A stretch of 64,000 nt of DNA. It comes from Paenibacillus sp. FSL R5-0912. Lineage in GTDB: Bacteria > Bacillota > Bacilli > Paenibacillales > Paenibacillaceae. Every line of letters begins with the position of its first letter. Position 1 is the first letter of the stretch. The DNA lies in assembly GCF_000758605.1 (NCBI RefSeq), contig NZ_CP009282.1, positions 3,534,001 to 3,598,000 on the forward strand, in the 5' to 3' direction. The translations under genes and the position numbers were made by a program. The notes beneath the pieces were generated by a model, which saw only the letters and a program-made list of their open reading frames with translations, was not told the origin of the DNA and did no database searches. Positions 18,166 through 26,429 of this stretch are shown piece by piece.

Positions 18166-18427
18166 TGCTGTGCCAATGACCTCGTGGCTATGGGGGCAAT
18201 TATGGAATTAGGCCGTAAGGGGATAAAGTTGCCTGACGATCTCTCGGTGATTGGCTATGATGATGCTTTTTTACCGCATATACGAAGCGCCGCTTACCAC
18301 CATACGTCACCGGTAGGAAGAAATTGGAATGCTTGCCGCTGAATTGCTGATTGAAATGATGAATGGCGGAGCCGGAAGAAGTCTGCGGCTTGATCCAGAA
18401 CTTTTCAGACGGGATATAGTTATTTGT
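18166..18427 (+). pseudogene. Relic of a LacI-family regulator (C-terminal part)
   Basis: The plus strand gives CCANDLVAMGAIMELGRKGI and LPDDLSVIGYDDAFLPHI, the standard C-terminal core of LacI/PurR sugar-binding regulators. After the proline-histidine the frame is lost: LTTIRH is found in another frame, a TGA follows at 18340, and GMLAAELLIEMMNG, the usual last helix, is in a third frame. The DNA-binding half is absent. Confidence 0.75.
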
Positions 18428-18443
18428 GTGAATTTATATTTAA

Positions 18444-18487
18444 ATGAAAAAAAGGCCATGCAGCTGTTATATCAGTGCATGGTCTTT
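18444..18487 (-). terminator. Terminator of the propeller-like protein gene
   Basis: AAAGGCCATGCA pairs with TGCATGGTCTTT; on the minus strand seven T follow. It lies 50 bases after the 18537 stop. Confidence 0.75.
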
Positions 18488-18536
18488 CGTTCTGGGCTTA
18501 CACTTCAATATTGAAGCGAGCCAGTTTCTTTAGTAT

Positions 18537-19832
18537 TTATTTCGTAGAGACCAGGCCAATAAAAGTTACGGGACCAGTCGAAAGCTTGGTTTTGGTTTTA
18601 CCATCATTGCTGAACCGGTACAAACAATCGTTGTCTCCAGCGTTAATATAATATATACCCGGGATATCGTTTGTAATTACGGAGTAGTCAGATTCTACAC
18701 CCGCCATCTTGGTCAGTGTTGAATCGGCATTCAGTACATAAGCATCGGTTTTGGTATAAAAAATGGTAGTAAGCGTGGTTCCATTCTTTACGGTTTGGAC
18801 ATTGATAACATTAGTCAGTGCAAGTGCCTTAGAAGAGGCTATTTTGCCATTTGCAAGAGTGCTGATATATGCTTTGCCTTTGGAATCCACATATGCCAGT
18901 TTGGTATTGCTTAACTCGCTGATGCTTAGGACACTATTCTGGCTCAGTTGAAGGATTTTTCCGTTTTTGTCAATCAGGAAGCCTTTGCCAGTAGTGAAGT
19001 TGTTCTCTCCATTTGCATCAAGTTTAATCCCTTTGTTAAACAGGAAGTAATTATTGGACCAGGTGCCCGCGTACACTTCATTTGAATCCAGCGGACTTTT
19101 GGCATTGGCTGCTTTGGGAGCCCCTCCGCTTAAGGGAAGCGTGTAGAGCACCTTAGAATTAAGGGAATATTCTGTTTCACCAGGAATAGTGTCAATCATC
19201 AGGTTAAGGCTGGCACCATACGGGTGGATGAAACTGGCATCCTGAATAGCTCCGCTGGCGATCCATTGAATGGCTCCGCTCCCGTCACTAGGCTTAGAAG
19301 CTACCCAGGTAGTGGTTGTATCCTTCAAGGCATTATAGTAGATTCGTCCATTCAGGACGTCGAAGCACTGGAAGTTCGCATCTGCATTGTCTGCGACCCG
19401 CGTAAGCTGGGTATCATCTTCAGCATTGGCTGAAGTCCGGTAGATGCTGCCCGTGTCATCCATGAAGTACAGGAAGTCGCCATCGATCAAGAAATAGACA
19501 ATATTGCGATCTCCGCTAAAATTGGTGATTAAGGCATCGGGATCAGTTAAAGATAGGCGCTGTATACCCATGGAGCTTTCATAGTAAAAATAGAGATATT
19601 TACCTGTCGACATTAATCCGTTGCCATCGAAATTCTCGGCGATTTTCTGTGTTTCACTTCCGTCTGTCGTTACACGGTATAGAACTTCATTGGATACATA
19701 ATACACATATGCTTTACCTGCTGCCGCTGAAGCCGTTTGTGTCCGGCTGGCGCCTGCTGTACCGATGGTAACCAGTAACAGTGCAAGTAGAATGCAACCT
19801 AGTTTTTTGGATAATAACTTTAAAGCGTTCAT
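18537..19832 (-). CDS. Secreted DUF5050-like beta-propeller protein
   Basis: 431 residues. A signal peptide (KKLGCILLALLLVTIGTAGA, cut after ASAA) precedes repeated units of about 45 residues with Y-Y-x-N/S and hydrophobic strands (VYYVSNEVLYRVTTDGSE, YLYFYYESSMGIQRLSL, VYFLIDGDFLYFMDD). Such repeats form a propeller resembling DUF5050 proteins. AGAGGAG stands before ATG. It is monocistronic, with a 14-bp dyad 31 bases upstream of the start codon. The ligand and role are unknown. Confidence 0.75.
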   Translation of the reverse strand: MNALKLLSKKLGCILLALLLVTIGTAGASRTQTASAAAGKAYVYYVSNEVLYRVTTDGSETQKIAENFDGNGLMSTGKYLYFYYESSMGIQRLSLTDPDALITNFSGDRNIVYFLIDGDFLYFMDDTGSIYRTSANAEDDTQLTRVADNADANFQCFDVLNGRIYYNALKDTTTTWVASKPSDGSGAIQWIASGAIQDASFIHPYGASLNLMIDTIPGETEYSLNSKVLYTLPLSGGAPKAANAKSPLDSNEVYAGTWSNNYFLFNKGIKLDANGENNFTTGKGFLIDKNGKILQLSQNSVLSISELSNTKLAYVDSKGKAYISTLANGKIASSKALALTNVINVQTVKNGTTLTTIFYTKTDAYVLNADSTLTKMAGVESDYSVITNDIPGIYYINAGDNDCLYRFSNDGKTKTKLSTGPVTFIGLVSTK

Positions 19833-19862
19833 GTGAAGTCTCCTCTTTGGCAGATGTGGTAT

Positions 19863-19876
19863 ACAGTAAATACTGT
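19863..19876. promoter_or_regulatory. Dyad operator upstream of the propeller gene
   Basis: ACAGTA-AA-TACTGT, a perfect 6-2-6 inverted repeat, 31-44 bases before the start codon, where a promoter -10 or transcript start is expected. Confidence 0.45.
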
Positions 19877-20115
19877 CCTAATAAGATATCGGAGAGATTC
19901 ACAATATGTAATATAAATCTAAAGAACCAATTATTAACTGAAACATAAAAGTTATCAAGGAAGTTGCTAGGGGATTCTGCGTTCTTATGTATGGTGAAAG
20001 GCGGTAATCCTACGGGGAGGAAAGGAAATATAGTCTGACGAGTGATGGAAAGAGTCCCAAGACTTGCACGAATGAGAAAATGTAACCGAACCGCATTATA
20101 CGAGAAGTATAAGTG

Positions 20116-20551
20116 GAAGCACATGGCAGCGGACTGGGCCAGGGGGCGGCGATCGGGCTGGCCAAAAAGGGACATAAGGTGATCGCTTCCGTAGATACGA
20201 TCTCACAAATGTTCCCCTTGCGGGAGGCGGTAGAGAGGTGGCAGAGAGGCGGAGGGCGTTGAGCTTGAGGTGGTGAAGCTCGATGTGAACAATAAGCGGG
20301 ACCACAGCCAGCTGGAAACCTATGATTTTGATATCTATGTAACCAACGCCGGTATCGGCGAAGCCGGACCGGTTGCAGAAATTCTGCTGGAGAATGTCCG
20401 CCGGATTATTGAGACTAATGTATTCAGTTCACTGGAGATGACTCAGACGAGCATCGAAGCCAAACATCATCCGTTCCAGAAGGTCTATCCCGAGGCGGCT
20501 GAGCTGCTGGTGAAGGAGAATGAGCGGAAAATTTGGGATGAGAAAATATAA
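20116..20551 (+). pseudogene. Relic of a short-chain dehydrogenase/reductase
   Basis: The first frame reads GSGLGQGAAIGLAKKGHKVI, the Rossmann glycine motif, but ends at a TGA near 20260. The next frame resumes with LEVVKLDVNNKRDHSQLETY, FDIYVTNAGIGEAGPVAEI (the NAG motif) and RRIIETNVFSSLEMTQ, then jumps straight to a C-terminal piece (HHPFQKVYPEAAELLVKENE), so the catalytic YxxxK region of about 130 residues is deleted. Frameshift plus deletion make it non-functional. Confidence 0.78.
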
Positions 20552-20570
20552 ATTTGTAGTGAATACAGGG

Positions 20571-20608
20571 AAGCGGGGACCGGCGCATAGCTGATCCCCG
20601 CTTTTTTT
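20571..20608 (+). terminator. Terminator after the SDR relic
   Basis: AAGCGGGGA pairs with TCCCCGCTT, followed by seven T; it has outlived its gene. Confidence 0.8.
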
Positions 20609-20653
20609 GCGTGTGGTAGGTACGCTATCGAAAATTATGCTAGTGACTGCATA

Positions 20654-21808
20654 TTATAAAGAATCTGTTCCTATATAGGCCTCAAGCAGTTCCCTTGAGG
20701 TTTTGCCCACCAGCAGGTTGCCGTCACTGGTCCATTTCAGCAGACGTCCCCTCTCCAGCTTCACGGCTTGCCGGGTCTTCTGATTAAGCAGCCAGATATC
20801 CGAATTCATACCTTGAACCGCATAATACACGGGCTGGTCTCCAGGCTCGGGGAGGAAGTGCAGCTCCTCCGGGAATTTCACCTTTCCGGCGGATTCCTCG
20901 AAGAGAAGCAGCAGGCCAGCGGGAAGTGAAGGCTTCTCCAAGAACTCAGTTACCCCAGTATCGGTATGAACCAGATTCACTCCACCGTTACCATATTGCT
21001 CATATCCGCTGACCGGAACTGTGAGGATACCGGGATCTTTCCAGGCCATCGGATAAATAAACAGAAATCCGTCACTGTGGCTTTGGACGCTGGCCCTCGG
21101 TTTGCTGAAGACTTCTTCGCCCTTACGGTTCAGCACAATCAAATCGGCGTCAGGACCTATATACGGCTCAGAGGCAACAAGCAGGGCAGCCTGGCTGTTA
21201 TCCGGAGATGCGGTGAGGCCATATACCGGCCGCTTGGCAGTATACAGCTTTTTGGCTTCTCCGGTTGTAATATTCACCAGGTATAAAGTGCGGTTTCCTT
21301 TGACAGCGAAAATCTCATCATTCAGCAGCCGGTCGGCATAGAGCACATCATTGCCGTAGTCATTGCCGTAGGGAGGTTCCTCACCGGACCATTGCGGTGC
21401 CGGCCAGGATGTTATGCTTCCGTCCTCCGCCAGAAGCTCTGGCTGCTCACTGCCGATGTGGTAGATAAGCAGTTGCTGCTGTTCGTTCAGTCCGGTCCTT
21501 ACCGGTTGAAACAAGTTAATGGCTGCTGAAGCCCATTCTCTTATAACCTCTCCCTGTTTGCTGACGAGCCGGACACCCCGGAAGGAATCTGCCGGATCCG
21601 GTATAGCCTCCGCACCAGGGGCTACGGTAACTCCAGGAGCAGACGGGGAAACGGCAGGTTCAGGTGTGCTTGTGGCCACCGTTCCTGTGAATCCTGGAGC
21701 AGCGGATGAGGAAGAAGACTTAGGGGGACCAGCCTGCACTGAACTGCAGCCGCCGAGTGCAGCAATGGTTACAAGCAATAGCAAGAATAGCCTAATACTG
21801 CGGTTCAT
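20654..21808 (-). CDS. Lipoprotein of unknown function (third gene of ECF operon)
   Basis: 384 residues with a lipoprotein signal (LLLVTIAALGGC), a Ser/Pro/Ala linker of about 40 residues and a domain with repeated WD/TolB-like strands (LYLVNITTGEAKKLY, ADLIVLNRKGEEVF, IWLLNQKTRQAVKLE). It probably folds as a propeller on the outer membrane face. It lies 64 bases behind the anti-sigma gene with no terminator between, so it likely belongs to that operon and may take part in sensing. Confidence 0.72.
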   Translation of the reverse strand: MNRSIRLFLLLLVTIAALGGCSSVQAGPPKSSSSSAAPGFTGTVATSTPEPAVSPSAPGVTVAPGAEAIPDPADSFRGVRLVSKQGEVIREWASAAINLFQPVRTGLNEQQQLLIYHIGSEQPELLAEDGSITSWPAPQWSGEEPPYGNDYGNDVLYADRLLNDEIFAVKGNRTLYLVNITTGEAKKLYTAKRPVYGLTASPDNSQAALLVASEPYIGPDADLIVLNRKGEEVFSKPRASVQSHSDGFLFIYPMAWKDPGILTVPVSGYEQYGNGGVNLVHTDTGVTEFLEKPSLPAGLLLLFEESAGKVKFPEELHFLPEPGDQPVYYAVQGMNSDIWLLNQKTRQAVKLERGRLLKWTSDGNLLVGKTSRELLEAYIGTDSL

Positions 21809-21872
21809 AGATTCACATCCATTTCCTATTATTGGGATAATGAATCCCTATTATTAGGAATAGACGCGGAAA

Positions 21873-23444
21873 TCATTGTGAAGTTGCAGCCGAGAGAGGC
21901 AACTCGAAGCTCCAGTCGGCGTCATTGAAGAGCTTGTCTGTGACTGTACGGATTAGCGTCAGCTCCTTCGGAATGGATTTCATACCGTCAACAATCAGAT
22001 ACACAAGATCAGAGTTCCCACTACTCTGGCCAAAGGTAACGAGATCCCCCTCCCGGTAGGAACCCCAGCGGATTACATCATACTCGGTGCCATTGCCGTC
22101 CCGGGCTATCCATTTGTCCATATCGAATTCATTGCTGAATTTGCCGCTGACAGCCATCCAGGCCGACAGACCCGGCAAGGTCTGAGTCTCAGTGATCTTT
22201 ATATTATTCACATTCAAGATATCGCCCTCTGCTGCAAAGACAGCAGGCTTTGTCTTCAGCAGCGCCGGATTGAACGTTAATGAATCATCCGATTCAACAG
22301 GGATGGAGAAGCCGTCGAGTACGAAATAAATCGGCTCGCTGAGATATGGAAGTTCCGTTAAATGATAACTCCAGTTCAATTGGAGATCATGACCGACGTT
22401 GTACATCTCAGACATTCCGCCATATTTAGTATTAATGAGCGATCCTACGATTTGACCTTTGGCATTCTCGAAATGATACCTGACACCCAGATTAATCCTG
22501 CGGTTCTCCGGAACTTGGGAGGCCAGCTTATCCTTAAGCAGGGTACTGAATTCAATTTTGGCACCGGCAGGAGAATGCGTGATGCCTTTCATCAGAATTT
22601 CCAGCCCTTCAGGTGTGGTGTAGCTGTATTTACTCAAATCAGAGTTCACTGTCAGAGCGTTGGCGGTTGTCATGTCTGCAGCATAACTGAAGCTCCAATT
22701 CCCCGAAATCCTATCATTGGTCTTGTAGTCCAGCATCAGCTCATGAACCTTCCCTTCAATGAATACGGTATCCCCGGGCTGTTCTCCTTTGAAATAATAG
22801 GTTAATAACAGATATTCAATCCTGAACTTATCGGGGCCGAGCTTAGTACTCATATGATTGATGACCTGCAGGTCTCCAATTTCTAGCCCTTCCTCGTTAC
22901 GGAGCTGCAGCTGGGTGATATCAAACATACTCATCATTTCTTCATCTGGCTGACCTTTGGCATCGGTAATTCTCAGATTCAGAATCATCCGGTTCGGGTC
23001 GGCAACAACCTCTTGAAGCGTCAGCGTATAGCCCTGATCCGTGACCTCAATATCAGGCAGCTTCACTACCCCGGCTTTCTTGGCTTCCAGCAGGTGATGG
23101 TCACTCCACTCGGAAGGCAGTATGAGCAGCCGCTGGGATTTGGCGGATTGGATCTGCTGTAGAGCAGATAAGTCCGGGAGCAGGAACAGCAGGACCGCCA
23201 GCGCAATGGCAGCTGTACCCAAGCCTGCCCATAGTACATTATGCCGGAACCTTCTGCGGCCGGGATTGCTGGTATAGCCAGCCATGGACCCGCTTGATGC
23301 AGGCAAAATCTCCGTCTGGCGGATTTGCTCCATAACACGCCCCGTGAAATCCTCATCCATCTGATGATCTTCATAACCGGACAGAGACATCAGCATAACC
23401 TCATCTGCCACATTATCGTGTGTGCGGTAATCCGATTTTTTCAT
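21873..23444 (-). CDS. Membrane anti-sigma factor (DUF4179/DUF5643-like)
   Basis: 523 residues. A cytoplasmic tail of about 75 residues with DEDFTGRVMEQIRQTE, one membrane helix (LGTAAIALAVLLFLLPDL) and a long extracellular part of three beta-rich lobes (LPDIEVTDQGYTLTLQEV, GLEILMKGITHSPAGAKIEF, LNVNNIKITETQTLPGLS). Its start overlaps the sigma gene by 32 bases, suggesting tight co-expression. It should sequester the partner ECF sigma factor. The design matches the 16405-17538 protein but is longer. Confidence 0.82.
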   Translation of the reverse strand: MKKSDYRTHDNVADEVMLMSLSGYEDHQMDEDFTGRVMEQIRQTEILPASSGSMAGYTSNPGRRRFRHNVLWAGLGTAAIALAVLLFLLPDLSALQQIQSAKSQRLLILPSEWSDHHLLEAKKAGVVKLPDIEVTDQGYTLTLQEVVADPNRMILNLRITDAKGQPDEEMMSMFDITQLQLRNEEGLEIGDLQVINHMSTKLGPDKFRIEYLLLTYYFKGEQPGDTVFIEGKVHELMLDYKTNDRISGNWSFSYAADMTTANALTVNSDLSKYSYTTPEGLEILMKGITHSPAGAKIEFSTLLKDKLASQVPENRRINLGVRYHFENAKGQIVGSLINTKYGGMSEMYNVGHDLQLNWSYHLTELPYLSEPIYFVLDGFSIPVESDDSLTFNPALLKTKPAVFAAEGDILNVNNIKITETQTLPGLSAWMAVSGKFSNEFDMDKWIARDGNGTEYDVIRWGSYREGDLVTFGQSSGNSDLVYLIVDGMKSIPKELTLIRTVTDKLFNDADWSFELPLSAATSQ

Positions 23445-23994
23445 TGGAATCCTCCTTCGGTTTCGGCCATTGTTTTTTGAGCTTTAAGCGGGCGCGGTGC
23501 AGACGGTTCTTCACCTGATGCAAGGTCATTCCCGTGATGGCGGAAATTTCCTCATAGGTCAATTCATTGGTATAACGCAGCAGCAGCACGATCCGGTAGC
23601 GTTCCGGAAGCCGGGCCAGCTTTTTTTGCAGCTCCAGCTTGTTTTCCTTGATCATATACCGCTCTTCAGGTGTCGGGGCCTGATCCCTCTCTTCCAGAAT
23701 GGAGCCTCCCGAGAAAGAGAATGCCTTGCGCCGCTTCTGTGATCTGAACCGGTTGATGGCAATGGCGTAGAGCCAGGCGGCGAAGCTGGACTGCTCATTA
23801 TGGCTGCGCAGCTTCTGATAGGCCTGAATGAAAGTCTCCTGCGCCAGATCCTGCGCATCCTGATGGCTCGCACCGAGACCCAGCAGCAGACGGTATAAAC
23901 CGGATTTATACTGGTCAACCAGTATAGCAAAAGCCTCACGATTTCCGGCCAGCACCTCGGCAATTATGATTTCGGCATTGTCTTGTTCCTTCAT
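23413..23994 (-). CDS. ECF-type RNA polymerase sigma factor
   Basis: 193 residues with sigma region 2 (YRLLLGLGASHQDAQDLAQE, then FAAWLYAIAINRFRSQKRRK) and region 4 (RLPERYRIVLLLRYTNELTY, then GMTLHQVKNRLHRARLKLKK). First gene of a leftward operon sigma/anti-sigma/lipoprotein. The 200 bases upstream hold GC-rich sequence, but I could not fix an autoregulated ECF promoter with confidence. Confidence 0.92.
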   Translation of the reverse strand: MKEQDNAEIIIAEVLAGNREAFAILVDQYKSGLYRLLLGLGASHQDAQDLAQETFIQAYQKLRSHNEQSSFAAWLYAIAINRFRSQKRRKAFSFSGGSILEERDQAPTPEERYMIKENKLELQKKLARLPERYRIVLLLRYTNELTYEEISAITGMTLHQVKNRLHRARLKLKKQWPKPKEDSNEKIGLPHTR

Positions 23995-24196
23995 CTATTG
24001 CCTCCAAATGGACGTATTTACTTATAAGACGCGCAGACGGTCCGATCTTTCTCACTTTTAGCGCAAATATTTCGTATCCGGTTCTGATCTTAGGCAGCAG
24101 TTTCTGAGAAGCAGGCTGTAAGGAACAAATTGAAAGCTGTCCGAAGACTGCCCTGAAGGAATTTATTTAATGAACAGGTTCAATCCGATCCTGCAG

Positions 24197-25042
24197 TTAA
24201 TGGGATAAACAATAGATAAGAATGGCCTGCTGCAGATAGATCAGACTTTTCTTGAATCCGAATCCGGCAAAATAAGGTGAAGCAATCGCATCTTCACTTA
24301 CTTCCTCATTGCGGAAGAAGGGCGGGCAAGGATTTAAGATTGCCTCCGGTTTGGCACATCTCATCCGCTCAAGGGTAATTTGGTAGGCACCAAGATACTC
24401 CTGCGTCAGACAAGTTACGGGCAACGAATCGGTAAGAATAACGTCGCTCTCCGGCAGAACACTGTCCAGACTGGTGTGAAACGCATAGTTGGTGGTATTT
24501 GTTCCCATTTCATTTCCAGGTGTGCATACATGATTAAATGAGAGGTTCAGGGCCTTGGCGGCTTCCATCCAGCTTCTGGATATATTGCCTGCCGGACCTA
24601 TGAAGGTGTAGGTCAGTTCCCGGTAGTTCTCTCTGATGGAGCGCAGGGCGTACAGGTCAGCCAGAATCTCACAGGGGTGATTGTGCGCAGTCATGGCATT
24701 AATCACTGGAATCGAAGCGTGCGCCGACAGCTCTTCCAGCTTGGACAACTCCGGATATCTGGCGATAATACCGTCCCCCCAGTTCTCCAGATAGCGGATC
24801 ATATCCCCGGGGGATTCCTTCTTATCCAAAGCGTCCGGAGGAAAGGTGATATAGGCTCCGCCCAGGTCCCGGATGCCTTTCTCGAAGCTGATCCGGGTCC
24901 GCAGACTGGTATCGGGGAAGAACAGAATCATCGTCTTACCATCAAGTAAAGGCTCCGGGCTTCTGTAACGAAGCTGATCGGTTAGTTCAAATATTTCAAG
25001 GATCTGCTCAGCGGTGAGCTGGCCTATATCCAGAAAATGCAT
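24197..25042 (-). CDS. Carbamoyltransferase-family protein of uncertain substrate
   Basis: 281 residues from ATG 25042 (AAGGAGG 8 bases upstream). The carbamoyl-phosphate site is present (TSLRTRISFEKG, residues 45-56; HNHPCEILADL, 121-131). The parts that define ornithine carbamoyltransferase are not: the HCLP loop is NPCPPFFRNEE (237-247) and the DxxxSMG ornithine signature is replaced around TDSLPVTC (204-211). It is also shorter than OTC (about 310). It may carbamoylate another amine or be a divergent OTC. No arg genes adjoin, but an ARG-box-like dyad overlaps its promoter. Confidence 0.75.
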   Translation of the reverse strand: MHFLDIGQLTAEQILEIFELTDQLRYRSPEPLLDGKTMILFFPDTSLRTRISFEKGIRDLGGAYITFPPDALDKKESPGDMIRYLENWGDGIIARYPELSKLEELSAHASIPVINAMTAHNHPCEILADLYALRSIRENYRELTYTFIGPAGNISRSWMEAAKALNLSFNHVCTPGNEMGTNTTNYAFHTSLDSVLPESDVILTDSLPVTCLTQEYLGAYQITLERMRCAKPEAILNPCPPFFRNEEVSEDAIASPYFAGFGFKKSLIYLQQAILIYCLSH

Positions 25043-25083
25043 TGTGGTATCCTCCTTGACATGGGTATATTCATTACAGTAAC

Positions 25084-25118
25084 TGTATAAATATACATTA
25101 ATGCGGAAGGATATACAA
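25084..25118 (-). promoter_or_regulatory. Promoter with ARG-box-like dyad for the carbamoyltransferase
   Basis: On the minus strand TTGTAT, a 17-base spacer and TATATT form a promoter (25118 to 25090). A 6-2-6 dyad TGTATA-AA-TATACA at 25084-25097 overlaps the -10. Its shape resembles the arginine repressor box, but the outer bases differ. Confidence 0.5.
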
Positions 25119-25137
25119 ACCAATTAATGACAAAAAG

Positions 25138-26268
25138 TTACTGGTGTTGAATGATAGTATTAGAGCTCACGACTTTGACCAAGCGCCCGATATACTGAAT
25201 GGGGAGGAGGGTATCCTGGGGACTCTTGGAGAAAGCCGAGTTTACGACAATTACCAGATCAAGGTCGGGTACGAGGGTCAAATATTGGCCGGCATAACCC
25301 ATACCGAAGATGGCCTTGTGCCCGCTGTACTGATTCATCCACCAATGGTAGCCATAATTACCGAAATTCGCATTTCCCTCCGAATGCGGAGAGGTCGATT
25401 CCTGGATCCATGCCTCCGATACAATACGTTCACCATTCCATATGCCAAGGTTAAGCACCAATTGGCCAATCTTCGCCAGATCCCTTGGCATCATCTTCAG
25501 TCCGAAACCACCTGAATTCGAATCATCAGGTGAACTAGGCCACTCTACGCTATTAATGTCGAGAGGACCCAACAGATATTCCTTGGCAAAATCGAGTTCG
25601 GATTTTCCAGTCGTTTTTCTGATAATCGCCGCCAGCAATTGGGAACCGCCAGTATTATAATTCCAAATACTACCTGGAGCGTCATTCATTGATTGGCTAA
25701 GTATAAATTGGTTCCAGTCCTTGGTCTCCGTCATAGGTTTGAGCATATAATTCCACTCGGTCCATTCCGGGAAATGCAAGCCACTTGTCATACTGAGCAG
25801 ATGCTCTATGGTAATAGATTTCTTAGCTGATGAATCGAACGAATCCTTATATTCGGGAAAAAAAGCCTCGATCGGCTCATCAATTCCTTTCAGATAGCCT
25901 TTGTCGATAGCTATCCCGATTAAGAGCGAAGTCACGCTCTTAGTGATGGAGTTTACAGCCAGCATAGAATCCGGCATGCCATCCTTGTAATACTCGGAGA
26001 CGATTGTGCCGTCTCTAACAACAAGCATGGAGAGAACCGCCGATTCCTTGGCTTGTTGCATCACTGCCTCGATTTCCTTGGAATCCATCCCTACCTGCTC
26101 TGGAGTGCCGATCGGCCACTCCCCATTAGGCAAGCTAATCACCTTGGAGCTGTTGAGGGATGGCACAGAGGTTGAGGACTTTTCGGAAGAGCAAGCGGAA
26201 GTGGTAAGGATCAGACAAACTGCCCCAGCCACCATGGCCAGCTTAGCAAAGCTGAATAATTTGTTCAC
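25138..26268 (-). CDS. Serine hydrolase, beta-lactamase/DD-peptidase fold, lipoprotein
   Basis: About 376 residues. Start GTG 26268 gives MNKLFSFAKLAMVAGAVCLI and a lipobox TSAC; an upstream GTG at 26280 abuts AAGGGG. Class C-type motifs: SITKS (nucleophile Ser and Lys, near residue 105), YNTGG (the Y-x-N element) and a late GMGYAGQ in place of the usual KTG. Family members include esterases and cell-wall peptidases, so beta-lactam hydrolysis cannot be assumed. It diverges from an AraC/GyrI-like regulator that probably controls it. Confidence 0.85.
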   Translation of the reverse strand: MNKLFSFAKLAMVAGAVCLILTTSACSSEKSSTSVPSLNSSKVISLPNGEWPIGTPEQVGMDSKEIEAVMQQAKESAVLSMLVVRDGTIVSEYYKDGMPDSMLAVNSITKSVTSLLIGIAIDKGYLKGIDEPIEAFFPEYKDSFDSSAKKSITIEHLLSMTSGLHFPEWTEWNYMLKPMTETKDWNQFILSQSMNDAPGSIWNYNTGGSQLLAAIIRKTTGKSELDFAKEYLLGPLDINSVEWPSSPDDSNSGGFGLKMMPRDLAKIGQLVLNLGIWNGERIVSEAWIQESTSPHSEGNANFGNYGYHWWMNQYSGHKAIFGMGYAGQYLTLVPDLDLVIVVNSAFSKSPQDTLLPIQYIGRLVKVVSSNTIIQHQ

Positions 26269-26429
26269 AGCGTAACACACCCCTTAAGTTTATAAGTCGA
26301 ACTCCCTTATGGTAGTGTAATGGGCGCGTATCGTCTTCCAATTTCTTGCTAACGAATTAACAAATCTTGCTATAATAAAAAATAAGGCTGAACCTATGAA
26401 TGGGATAAAGGAAAGGTGGGAAACGGATA

